21,172 nucleotides of DNA from an uncultured Helcococcus sp. (GTDB lineage Bacteria; Bacillota; Clostridia; Tissierellales; Peptoniphilaceae): the NCBI RefSeq assembly GCF_946998255.1, contig NZ_CAMPYN010000018.1:1-21172 (forward strand), given 5' to 3'. Shown piece by piece: positions 17,401-21,172 of the stretch. A program made the position numbers and the translations under genes. The stretch's first letter is position 1, and every line of letters begins with the position of its first letter. Below the pieces are notes generated by a model. The model searched no databases and was not told where the DNA came from. It saw only the letters and a list, made by a program, of their open reading frames with translations.

Positions 17401-19821
17401 ACTGCTTTACCTAAGTATGCTAGTGGTCAGGTAATTGAATATACAATTACAGAAGATCCAGTAGAAGGTTATGAAACAACAGTTGATGGATTTAATTTAA
17501 CTAATACACACAAACCAGAAACGATTGAAATTGAAGGATCTAAAACTTGGGATGATAATAATGACCAAGATAGAATTAGACCAGAATCGATTACAATCAC
17601 TTTATTAGGAAATGGTAAGAAAGTAGTTGAAAGAGAAATATCAATTAAAGATAATTGGTCATGGAAGTTTGTTGATTTACCTAAATATGCTGAAGGTAAA
17701 GAAATAGAGTATACAATCGCTGAAAACAAAGTAGATGGATACGAGTCAAAAATTGATAAATTTAATGTAACAAACACTCATAAACCAGAAACGATTGAAA
17801 TTGAGGGATCTAAGACTTGGAATGATAAAGACAACCAAGATGGAATTAGACCAAAATCAATTACAATAAATCTTCTAATAAATGGGGAACTTGTAGAGAC
17901 TAAAGAAGTAACAGCTAAGGATAACTGGACATGGAAGTTTACAGGATTAGCTAAATATGCTGAAGGTGAAGAAATCAAGTACACAATTACAGAAGAACCG
18001 GTTGAAGGCTATGAAACAACAGTTGATGGATTTAATGTAACCAATACTCATAAACCAGAAATAATTGAAATTGAGGGATCTAAGACTTGGGATGACAAAG
18101 ATAACCAAGATGGAATTAGACCAGAATCAATTACAATAAAACTTTTAGCAAATGGAGAAATTATTGAAACAAAAGAAGTTTCAGCTAAGGACAATTGGAC
18201 ATGGAAGTTTACTGAATTAGCTAAGTATGCTGATGGAGAAGAAATCAAGTATACGATTACTGAAAATTCGGTTAAAGGATATTCAACATTATATAAAGAT
18301 TTTGATATAGTAAATGAATACACTCCAGAAAAGACTTCAATAACAGTATTAAAAAATTGGGATGATAATAATAATCAAGACGGTATTAGACCAAAATCTT
18401 TAATAATAAAATTGCTTGCTGATGGTAAAGATACAGGTAAAACTTTAGAATTATCACAGAATAATAATTGGAAAGATTCATTTACTGAACTTGATGTATA
18501 CAAAGATGGAAAAGAAATATTGTATACAATTGAAGAAGAAAAAGTAAGTGGATATGACATTATAAAAATAACTGGGAATCTATCAGAAGGATTTGTGATT
18601 ACAAATACACATATGCCAGAAACGATTGAAATCGAAGGTTCCAAGATATGGGAAGATAATAATAATCAAGATGGAACAAGGCCAAATTCTATTAAGATAA
18701 ATCTCTATGCAAATGACGAATTTGTTGAAAGTAAAGAGGTGACATCTAAAGACAGATGGGCATGGAAGTTCACCAAATTACCTAAGTATGCAGAAGGAAA
18801 AGAAGTAAAGTATACAATAACTGAGGACCCAGTTGACAAGTATGAAACAGAAATTGACGGCTTCAATATAAAAAATATACACGTACCAGAAACAATTGAA
18901 ATTAAAGGTTCTAAGACTTGGAATGACAACAATAACCAGGATGGAATTAGACCAGAATCAATTACAATAAATCTTCTAGCAAATGGGGAACTTGTAGAGA
19001 CTAAAGAAGTATCAGTTAAAGATAACTGGACATGGAAGTTTACAGGATTAGCAAAATACGCTAAAGGAGAAGAAATCAAGTACACAATTTCAGAAGAACC
19101 AGTAAAAGGCTATGAAACAACAATTGATGAATTCAACATCACCAATACTCATATACCAGAAACAATTGAAATTGAGGGATCTAAGACTTGGGATGACAAA
19201 GAAAATCAAGATGGAATTAGACCAGACTCAATTACAATAAATCTTCTAGCAAATGATGAAATTGTTGAAACTAAGAAGGTCACTGAATTAGATAAGTGGT
19301 CTTGGAAATTTACTAATTTAGCAAAATATGCCCAAGGTAAAGAAATCAAGTATACAGTTACAGAAGAACCAGTTGAAGGATATGAAACAACAATTGATGG
19401 ATTCAACATCACCAATACTCATAGACCAGAAACTATTGAAATTGAGGGATCTAAGACTTGGGATGATAAAGACAACCAAGATGGAATTAGACCAAACTCA
19501 ATTACAATAAATCTTCTAGCAAATGGTGAAATTGTTGAAACAAAAGAAGTAACAGCAAAAGAAAACTGGTCATGGAAATTTACTAGTTTCGCAAAATATG
19601 CTGAAGGTAAAGAAATTGAGTATACTATTTCTGAAAATAAAGTAGATGGTTATGAAACAAAAGTTGATGGTTTTAATTTAATAAATACCTATTTACCTAA
19701 AGATAAAGAAAAACCAAAGGCGCCAAAAACTGGTGATGACATGGTTTTAAGCTTATACCTTGGATCTTTAGTAGTAGGATTTATAGTGCTTTATTATATA
19801 AATAAAAAAGTAATAGAATAG
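8467..19821 (+). CDS. Giant LRR / SpaA / Cna-B cell-wall surface adhesin
   Basis: A secreted, wall-anchored protein of 3,784 residues. I start it at ATG 8467, which has GGAGG (8457-8461) five bases upstream. The in-frame ATG at 8437 has no ribosome site and would add ten residues before the signal peptide. Order of parts: signal peptide about 1-30 (MLGRRKK, hydrophobic core, cleavage near SPVYGQA); BspA-type LRR block 1 (about 60-235); MucBP-like module (about 236-300) and linker; LRR block 2 (about 442-975); DVDGDG motif near 1020 and a second MucBP-like module; an unassigned beta-rich region (about 1100-1998); seven SpaA-type domains (1999-2727); eleven Cna-B domains (2728-3745); and APKTG (3752-3756) with a membrane helix and short tail. 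The likely architecture is a distal LRR head on a long stalk stiffened by Lys-Asn isopeptide bonds. The role (adhesion to host, matrix or other bacteria) is inferred. The frame is intact throughout. Confidence 0.93.
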   Translation: MLGRRKKIYSLILAMLLLVSHLSPVYGQALDKNISEASNVQTDENIVNNEYELNIVDGILYGFVKGKEPNEAINLVIPSEVKKIEKRAFYNSKMIKSVDFSNTNDLYIDDHAFQNASLKGELNISGVSNIGKYAFADNEITNIKNSNLESIGEYAFRQNNISNLDLNVENVDNFAFEENQITKVNITSEQAPLLGKAIFQSNPLTELTLNTPDFDISEDLFLGLSKQVSVKFDNTNQTSKDKSSYLVNPIDIKINYIKNEDKSNIGSRTELVERDASPYEIAEPILEGYKLLPSEDYTLEDGEILFSKTQIDLLFEENYDPEIRFSSKKQSLYFAGAEISTEDILSDVYIKKTNGKVVPAFDENGQVLEGLTFEPNPLDKNVSKQLVKFTYTENGKTVLNEFTFSRSQTDIMKQEIGNGWRYEDFKYDRDALVGFSDIGIAKLNNGNRDLVLPGINPLNGQAIKSIRNSAFTKKDINYVDFSRLIDLEVIGANSFSGNNIKSINFANATSLKIIEARAFENNELLSIDLSNTKIESIKNAAFANNLIENFKLNKVTIRDILSEAFSDNKIKEIIFNGENGDYANLEKIDGKTFSSNPLKSFILRDLPKLEGEIYVYSRLDNLELENLPLVKVINRHKTFDSVYADIKNIKIDNLESLAEIGNCAFDYHDKYSGERNISISNLPNLEVIGQEAFANNYQNEMFIINAPKLQTIKESAFRNNLISELDLTKFPNLKSIGSLSFSKGSFDIKVPYTSINISGLKNLEEIGYRAFDSGVIIDRYKKDIDSLNLVDLPKLKSIGNGAFNGLNIKDLTIKNIPELETLQGFGHNKLEKLVIKDLPKVKYLGGFKGNTIESLEINLESLEEIGERAFESYNSIESKFTEKFDIRAPKLRKIGKYAFESIRREEIDLSKFTSLEEIGQNAFVKDYPYDSKLKNIIFPETDKAIAIHNKAFNLISSEKDFSDQKNIKLRPLAHKFISASLINSIILDSSKNLQVNYDDPNFNKNFPVNDPVVFYIKNNDVDGDGIADITSKDGLLINPQTITIKPYYIGEDGNKHYFKEREYILTSNREIEPPIISGFKNKIDKIDPEYTNLTFNENKVIEVEYERILATDTVNVDFKIEKLNKEDEFFNLRYYSSNEAKYQITINNSGQNEDSDLRDIIVDIQLPDHFDPDLIDIPNINNVKGLEILNIDPVEGTIKLKIDKLDRASSIKIPGIFKFLPYETPQDFEGNVKAKISFTYKDDRKILTSETTNYKAKYEEPIFYKKALDHISLSTSIAEDLEIKYKFDIEKVYRKLEQYTIYDKLPTYTAVEDGKEVTRIAKFDPDKNPGWVVIEENEGIPTKIKYTLDSLDFIDYKQFNYTKHGSAMKFPELLLDFPNAKADQSITNSSDFKGNILKPEFDDKDFDKHAHVSTKLKYNPIENPSEFKKRVNKELIPLYPGKEKEIIVWDIDYKNESFVKLSDGSMDENSEIKAENIVINDYIYFYSYPNMYEQYYSVIPGRDASISLIKDTSTSKKDYSDKDILLKKEVKAGEEFLIPKDMADKVKLIQVNYKDVSLAYGESLNTQIRTITKDYDEKMSSYRDDFNYAEMFYDTVKYENSNPSKGTKQNSLTLKDSAKVRFETQKLSSNVYKEQKKSGYNVSNNQVIDYKIGSRLYNNNYNKLISRYPVKDFKQVDILPAYLNILSIEMSDEFKDFSGQYKIEALEDGRTKITFSTSYFNMPVDRNVDIAHIQVEVLPEAPNNIKIINGTYNDFSNKELERRDTRKISLENDKELSYKEVSFELLRPQKSGAYKYIRKTGENWTKSLFTQPGEKIQYVLSINELNTVNRKDISILDIFPYTDDITIVENQAGLRDPRESQFSNIYKGIDSIQYIDSNGKAWDYTDKFEVLYINDLKDYPTTISDGRIDEWAVAKAERVQKENPVGIVINSKEGIELEAPYNLKVIINMEVPGRDVFPLDKYDEWENRAALNSFARKDDSIDRYIETNPVINTLVAPSRDIYFKKIDENGKPLANSKFILKMEDHKDKFAYSDHEGNIIFRDIPFKEFTVHEVNPTSGYKLNFEKYFNDGSQSDEKEALHTFKNERQPDPGKPEYKVVINKKDHDGKALANVRFELTSFVDGKTYIKDTDKNGRIEFTGLYKGSYKLSEIRTVNNLQAIEDIFFEINEEDDENKDKTFTFDLVNDKYKVNLYKIGMYHYDKIEEDTDLYTSSGKPLSGVQFNLYEYNGGDKKLVSKKITDEKGLIQFTGLSGNVIYALEETSTSNAYVKNEDLILFKIGDKGKVYRLLANGDNTYTEVPYKEDGIVVANYPARKLSSVEVTKTDEFAERLQGAEFTLYKEENGIYTEYAKAETGENGIARFENLPYGGYRLIESKAPVGYSASNAVKTFVLDGKEAKTLNFDYVNKETKLRIIKVEKLAGAFSTEEEALDYKNQLGDDKGVFIKNNTVYRSLTGAMFELWDGDNVIKPLSTDENGYTVYGYNKLDVDKTYTLKEIKAPEGYNQAREITIKGSEFNKNSEKEILLENKKQSGELKIYKYSEEKGVTLEGVTFALFGSEEDAKTNKNALYTTDKTNSNGYTILKDIAYGTYYLKEIDSPLGYKVSDEIRKIEINEQTTSITVSFYNETTTKELLILKKDSTGKALKGAKFELYRKADDIYTKDTLVATAISDENGHIKFEGLPVSGKYYIKEVSAPDGYLAFEGKVDIDDLLNNDYKDENQITVINKKLMNLEVKKDWKDSKGEILEAPVDKISVQLYRNDEKIGEPISLESSNNWTYKFENLESHNPETFEEYKYSVKEIYEDKEVEAGTWIKFGNYNFVNSYSEISEGTITITNTREDLIEIEGSKTWDDKNNQDGIRPNLIKVNLLANGEIVETKEVTAEDNWTWKFTGLAKYAKGEEIKYTISEEPVKGYETTVDGFNVTNTHKTETIEIEGSKTWEDKDNQDGKRPESIKINLLANGEVVETKEISAKDKWTWKFTALPKYASGQVIEYTITEDPVEGYETTVDGFNLTNTHKPETIEIEGSKTWDDNNDQDRIRPESITITLLGNGKKVVEREISIKDNWSWKFVDLPKYAEGKEIEYTIAENKVDGYESKIDKFNVTNTHKPETIEIEGSKTWNDKDNQDGIRPKSITINLLINGELVETKEVTAKDNWTWKFTGLAKYAEGEEIKYTITEEPVEGYETTVDGFNVTNTHKPEIIEIEGSKTWDDKDNQDGIRPESITIKLLANGEIIETKEVSAKDNWTWKFTELAKYADGEEIKYTITENSVKGYSTLYKDFDIVNEYTPEKTSITVLKNWDDNNNQDGIRPKSLIIKLLADGKDTGKTLELSQNNNWKDSFTELDVYKDGKEILYTIEEEKVSGYDIIKITGNLSEGFVITNTHMPETIEIEGSKIWEDNNNQDGTRPNSIKINLYANDEFVESKEVTSKDRWAWKFTKLPKYAEGKEVKYTITEDPVDKYETEIDGFNIKNIHVPETIEIKGSKTWNDNNNQDGIRPESITINLLANGELVETKEVSVKDNWTWKFTGLAKYAKGEEIKYTISEEPVKGYETTIDEFNITNTHIPETIEIEGSKTWDDKENQDGIRPDSITINLLANDEIVETKKVTELDKWSWKFTNLAKYAQGKEIKYTVTEEPVEGYETTIDGFNITNTHRPETIEIEGSKTWDDKDNQDGIRPNSITINLLANGEIVETKEVTAKENWSWKFTSFAKYAEGKEIEYTISENKVDGYETKVDGFNLINTYLPKDKEKPKAPKTGDDMVLSLYLGSLVVGFIVLYYINKKVIE
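8690..9165 (+). other. LRR block 1 (BspA-type, LRR_5) of the giant adhesin
   Basis: This encodes repeats of the BspA/Treponema type: VKKIEKRAFYN, VSNIGKYAFADNEI, LESIGEYAFRQNNI and VDNFAFEENQI, each with the I-G-x-x-A-F core and an N-x-I-x-x-L/I strand. It is followed by a MucBP-like module at about 9205-9425 (KINYIKNEDKSNI, then EPILEGYKLL). LRR_5 blocks in other anaerobes bind host matrix proteins or other bacteria; a binding role here is inferred. Confidence 0.8.
9790..11390 (+). other. LRR block 2 (BspA-type, LRR_5) of the giant adhesin
   Basis: A second, longer LRR_5 block of about 530 residues has the same repeat core (IKSIRNSAFTK, LEVIGANSFSGNNI, LKIIEARAFENNEL, LEVIGQEAFANNYQ, LEEIGERAFESYN, LEEIGQNAFVKDYP). 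Spacing between cores varies from about 20 to 50 residues, and the middle (about 10200-10440) holds irregular units. A MucBP-like module follows (IKPYYIGEDGNKHYF, then EPPIISGFKNK, about 11595-11790), echoing the order after block 1. Confidence 0.8.
11800..14460 (+). other. Unassigned beta-rich middle region of the giant adhesin
   Basis: About 890 residues that I cannot assign to a named family with confidence. It contains segments resembling DUF11-like or adhesin Ig-like modules: TINNSGQNEDSDLRDIIVDI near 11905 and PGEKIQYVLSINELN near 13900. Aromatic-rich strands alternate with charged loops. No LRR, SpaA or Cna-B core is visible, and there are no membrane segments. It links the LRR head to the SpaA/Cna-B stalk and may itself be a binding region. 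Confidence 0.55.
14461..16647 (+). other. Seven SpaA-type (prealbumin-like) domains of the giant adhesin
   Basis: Seven units begin at about 14461, 14749, 15025, 15409, 15688, 16057 and 16351. Each has the SpaA/CnaB-like plan: a Lys on the first strand (for example VEVTKTD, LLILKKD), a GA-x-F-x-L strand, an E-box (YRLIESKAPVGY, YTLKEIKAPEGY, YYIKEVSAPDGY) and an Asn on the last strand (FDYVNKE, ILLENKK, TVINKK). All seven keep the Lys, Glu and Asn needed for an intramolecular isopeptide bond. The units are diverged from each other, unlike the Cna-B units that follow. Confidence 0.85.
16648..16980 (+). other. Divergent first Cna-B domain of the giant adhesin
   Basis: This 111-residue unit begins MNLEVKKDWKDSKGE and ends TITITNTRED. 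It keeps the KDW/NNWTYKFENL Cna-B core but lacks the NQDGxRP motif of the later repeats and has an insertion (about residues EDKEVEAGTWIKFGNYNF). It marks the boundary between the SpaA array and the homogeneous repeat array. Confidence 0.75.
16981..19701 (+). repeat. Ten tandem Cna-B repeats, 270 bp each (one 291 bp)
   Basis: Units start at 16981, 17251, 17521, 17791, 18061, 18331, 18622, 18892, 19162 and 19432. Nine are 90 residues; the unit at 18331 is 97. A unit reads IEIEGSKTWDDxxNQDGIRP, a strand pair ending ETKEVxAKDNWTWKFTGL, AKYAxGEEIKYTI, EEPVxGYETT, then FNVTNTHxPE. The Lys of SKTW, the Glu of YTI(T/S)E and the Asn of TNTH are the expected isopeptide triad and are kept in each. Identity between units is high at DNA level over long blocks, a sign of recent duplication and recombination; copy number probably varies between strains. 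Confidence 0.93.
19720..19821 (+). other. Cell-wall sorting signal with APKTG in place of LPxTG
   Basis: The C-terminus follows the sortase plan: a Pro/Lys-rich linker (LPKDKEKPK), the pentapeptide APKTG (residues 3752-3756), two Asp, a 20-residue hydrophobic helix and a short tail NKKVIE. The first position is Ala where canonical motifs have Leu. An LPK tripeptide occurs ten residues upstream but is not followed by TG. Confidence 0.8.
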
Positions 19822-19868
19822 TTTTATAAAATAAATAATTCAATACTTTTTTAAGTAATATTTAATAA

Positions 19869-19910
19869 AAAACGTCCTTAAAAGTTAGAAATAACTTTAA
19901 AGGACGTTTT
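19869..19910. terminator. Bidirectional terminator between convergent genes
   Basis: A 19-base arm (19869-19887) and its complement (19892-19910) form a long stem with a single A-A mismatch, closed by a GAAA tetraloop. On the plus strand TTTTAATTTTATTA follows and on the minus strand TTTTATTAAA follows, so it can end both the adhesin transcript (stop at 19821) and the hydrolase transcript (stop at 19996). Confidence 0.88.
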
Positions 19911-19995
19911 AATTTTATTATAAAACATTAGTAAATATCTTGTATATGCTATAAATATTAATAATTAAAAATTAATAGAATAAGCTTTAATATGT

Positions 19996-20994
19996 CTATC
20001 CAAAAAACTCCAATATATCTCTATAAACCACATCCTTATCCTTTTCATTTAAGATGTCATGCTTCATGTTCGGATAAGTTTTTGAGTATACATTCTTGTA
20101 TCCAAGATCACTTAAAAAGTCTAAACTGGATTTTACACCTTTTTTACCCTTGGTGATTATATCATCTTCTCCAACCATGTTATATATTACAAGATCTGGA
20201 TTTTTAGTCTTATAGTCAGATTTTTTACCAAGCATTTTATTTAATTCAATCAAAGATCTTGAATAAGCAATTTTAAACTTAGAAATTCTAAGTGGATCCT
20301 TAGTTTTCTTATTAATATTTTCTGAGCTGTAACTTATAAAATCATCATCTTCAGCTCCTATAATTTTATTAATTAACCTGCTCTTAGTTTTATCGCCTAA
20401 ATAAAAGCAAGCAATATTTTCTAAAAATACACCTATCCAAGCAGCTTTATTAACAGGTACAGTGCCCATTATAATCAATTTATCCAGTAGTCTATCATTT
20501 TCTCTTAAAAATAATCTTGCTATCATAGAACCCATGGAGTGACCTATCATGTAATATTTTAAGTCTGGATATTTTTCTTTCATGTACTTAGCTACCATCA
20601 CTTCATCATCAATCAGTTCTTGGCCACGAGCCATGTATCCGTTGGGGTAGGAGTTAGATAGAGACCTACCATGACCTCTGTGATCATCCATTATAACAAT
20701 ATAACCATTATCGTTTAAGAATTTAGCAAAGTCCATATAATTTCCCGAATGTTCTGCTACACCATGCACTATCTGTACAACCCCTTTAGGATTATCACAA
20801 GTAAATATCCTTACAAAAAGATCAAAACCATCTGTATTGGTTAAATATATTTCTTCATAATTTTTTTCACTATAAACTGTTGAATGCTTGTAAAACTTAC
20901 TAGCCATGTTTAATGACTTGTATTGTCTTTCCTTAATACAATAATAAATCTGTGGAATAAGCAAAATTAATAAAATAATATATAATATGTACAC
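19996..20994 (-). CDS. Membrane-anchored alpha/beta hydrolase, lysophospholipase/monoacylglycerol-lipase-like
   Basis: A 332-residue protein of the serine aminopeptidase/Hydrolase_4 group (PF12146). An N-terminal hydrophobic helix (residues about 1-19, YILYIILLILLIPQIYYC) with no cleavage site looks like a membrane anchor. The alpha/beta-hydrolase core follows: oxyanion-hole region VHGVAEHSGNY (about 77-87), DDHRGHGRS (103-111), nucleophile elbow GHSMG with Ser153, acid in GEDDII (Asp278 by the GxxD pattern) and catalytic His312 in MKHDIL. Homologues cleave acyl esters of lysophospholipids or monoacylglycerols; the substrate here is not determined. The start is GTG at 20994, with AAGGAG six bases upstream. 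It is a single-gene unit convergent with the adhesin gene, sharing the terminator at 19869-19910. The side on which the catalytic domain lies cannot be told from sequence alone. Confidence 0.88.
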   Translation of the reverse strand: MYILYIILLILLIPQIYYCIKERQYKSLNMASKFYKHSTVYSEKNYEEIYLTNTDGFDLFVRIFTCDNPKGVVQIVHGVAEHSGNYMDFAKFLNDNGYIVIMDDHRGHGRSLSNSYPNGYMARGQELIDDEVMVAKYMKEKYPDLKYYMIGHSMGSMIARLFLRENDRLLDKLIIMGTVPVNKAAWIGVFLENIACFYLGDKTKSRLINKIIGAEDDDFISYSSENINKKTKDPLRISKFKIAYSRSLIELNKMLGKKSDYKTKNPDLVIYNMVGEDDIITKGKKGVKSSLDFLSDLGYKNVYSKTYPNMKHDILNEKDKDVVYRDILEFFG

Positions 20995-21081
20995 AAGAAA
21001 CTCCTTAAAAATTTTAATTCATTATGTTATAAAAATACCCGTAAAAAGGATAAATAAGCATAGATTATTTAAAATAAAAAA

Positions 21082-21104
21082 AAAGATGACTCAAAGTCAT
21101 CTTT
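21082..21104 (-). terminator. Rho-independent terminator of the tRNA-Arg transcript
   Basis: A perfect 10-bp stem, AAAGATGACT (21082-21091) with AGTCATCTTT (21095-21104), has a 3-base loop. On the minus strand the stem runs directly into a long T-tract from 21084 down to about 21071. It begins three bases after the tRNA CCA end. It insulates the hydrolase gene from the tRNA transcript. Confidence 0.92.
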
Positions 21105-21106
21105 CA

Positions 21107-21172
21107 TGGTGTGTCATAAAGGATTCGAACCCTCGACCTTCTGGTCCGTAGCCAGACGCTCTATCCAGCTGA
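21107..21172 (-). tRNA. tRNA-Arg (anticodon ACG), 5' end cut by window edge
   Basis: Read on the minus strand from the window end, the D-arm (TCAGCTGGATAGAGC), the anticodon stem TCTGG/CCAGA around the loop CTACGGA (anticodon ACG), the T-arm GAGGG-TTCGAAT-CCTTT and the acceptor 3' strand ATGACAC-A-CCA are all present. The CCA is encoded at 21109-21107. About 11 bases of the 5' end lie outside the window. Bacterial tRNA-Arg(ACG) is normally A34-to-I edited by TadA to read CGN codons. Confidence 0.93.

Noticed and set aside
16929..19415. A series of minus-strand open frames of 70-126 codons inside the Cna-B repeats
   Set aside because: They recur with the 270-bp repeat period and mirror the plus-strand codons; they have no ribosome sites and are shadows of the repeats.
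19328..19510. A 60-codon plus-strand frame within the last Cna-B units
   Set aside because: It is in a different frame from the intact adhesin gene, has low-complexity Lys/Gln composition and no start signal of its own.
16981..19701. Tandem array considered as a CRISPR or satellite repeat
   Set aside because: The 270-bp period is an exact codon multiple in one open frame and encodes Cna-B domains; there are no spacers.
21107..21172. tRNA end as a mobile-element attachment site
   Set aside because: I saw no integrase gene and no repeat of the tRNA 3' end within the window.

Overview
The window is AT-rich DNA from a low-GC Gram-positive anaerobe. The signs are strong GGAGG ribosome sites, a lipobox lipoprotein, a sortase-type cell-wall anchor, a lactose/cellobiose-type PTS and a Lys/Glu/Asp/Asn-rich proteome. 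The giant LRR/SpaA/Cna-B surface protein with an APKTG-like anchor suggests a Gram-positive anaerobic coccus such as Anaerococcus or a relative in Peptoniphilaceae. This is an inference from style; no 16S gene is present.

Layout. (1) 3-665: the 3' part of an AbiEii-type nucleotidyltransferase toxin gene, cut by the window edge, then about 370 bp with no convincing gene that ends in a terminator. (2) 3549-1035, minus strand: a three-gene operon of a TIM-barrel-like enzyme of uncertain function, a PTS EIIC permease and a PTS EIIB protein. It faces away from a GntR/UTRA regulator (3724-4434). The 174 bp between them hold a consensus promoter, a perfect 22-bp palindrome just downstream of it, and a second partial copy of that palindrome against the regulator's ribosome site. 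This reads as a self-contained, autoregulated sugar-uptake switch, but with no EIIA and no glycosidase. (3) 4600-8313, plus strand: a tightly overlapping siderophore ABC importer operon (lipoprotein, two FecCD permeases, ATPase) of the CeuBCDE/FatBCD/YclNOPQ class. (4) 8467-19821: one gene for a secreted surface protein of about 3,784 residues. In order it has a signal peptide, two BspA-type LRR blocks, MucBP-like and unassigned beta-rich modules, seven SpaA-type domains, eleven Cna-B domains and a sorting signal. (5) A GAAA-capped bidirectional terminator separates it from a convergent membrane-anchored alpha/beta hydrolase (20994-19996). (6) The right edge holds a truncated tRNA-Arg(ACG) on the minus strand with its own terminator.

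The two main systems are nutrient capture (a PTS sugar and ferric siderophore) and host or biofilm adhesion. I see no phage, insertion sequence, CRISPR array or rRNA. The least understood parts are the EIIA-less PTS operon with its TIM-barrel partner, the unassigned middle of the giant adhesin, and its non-canonical sorting motif.
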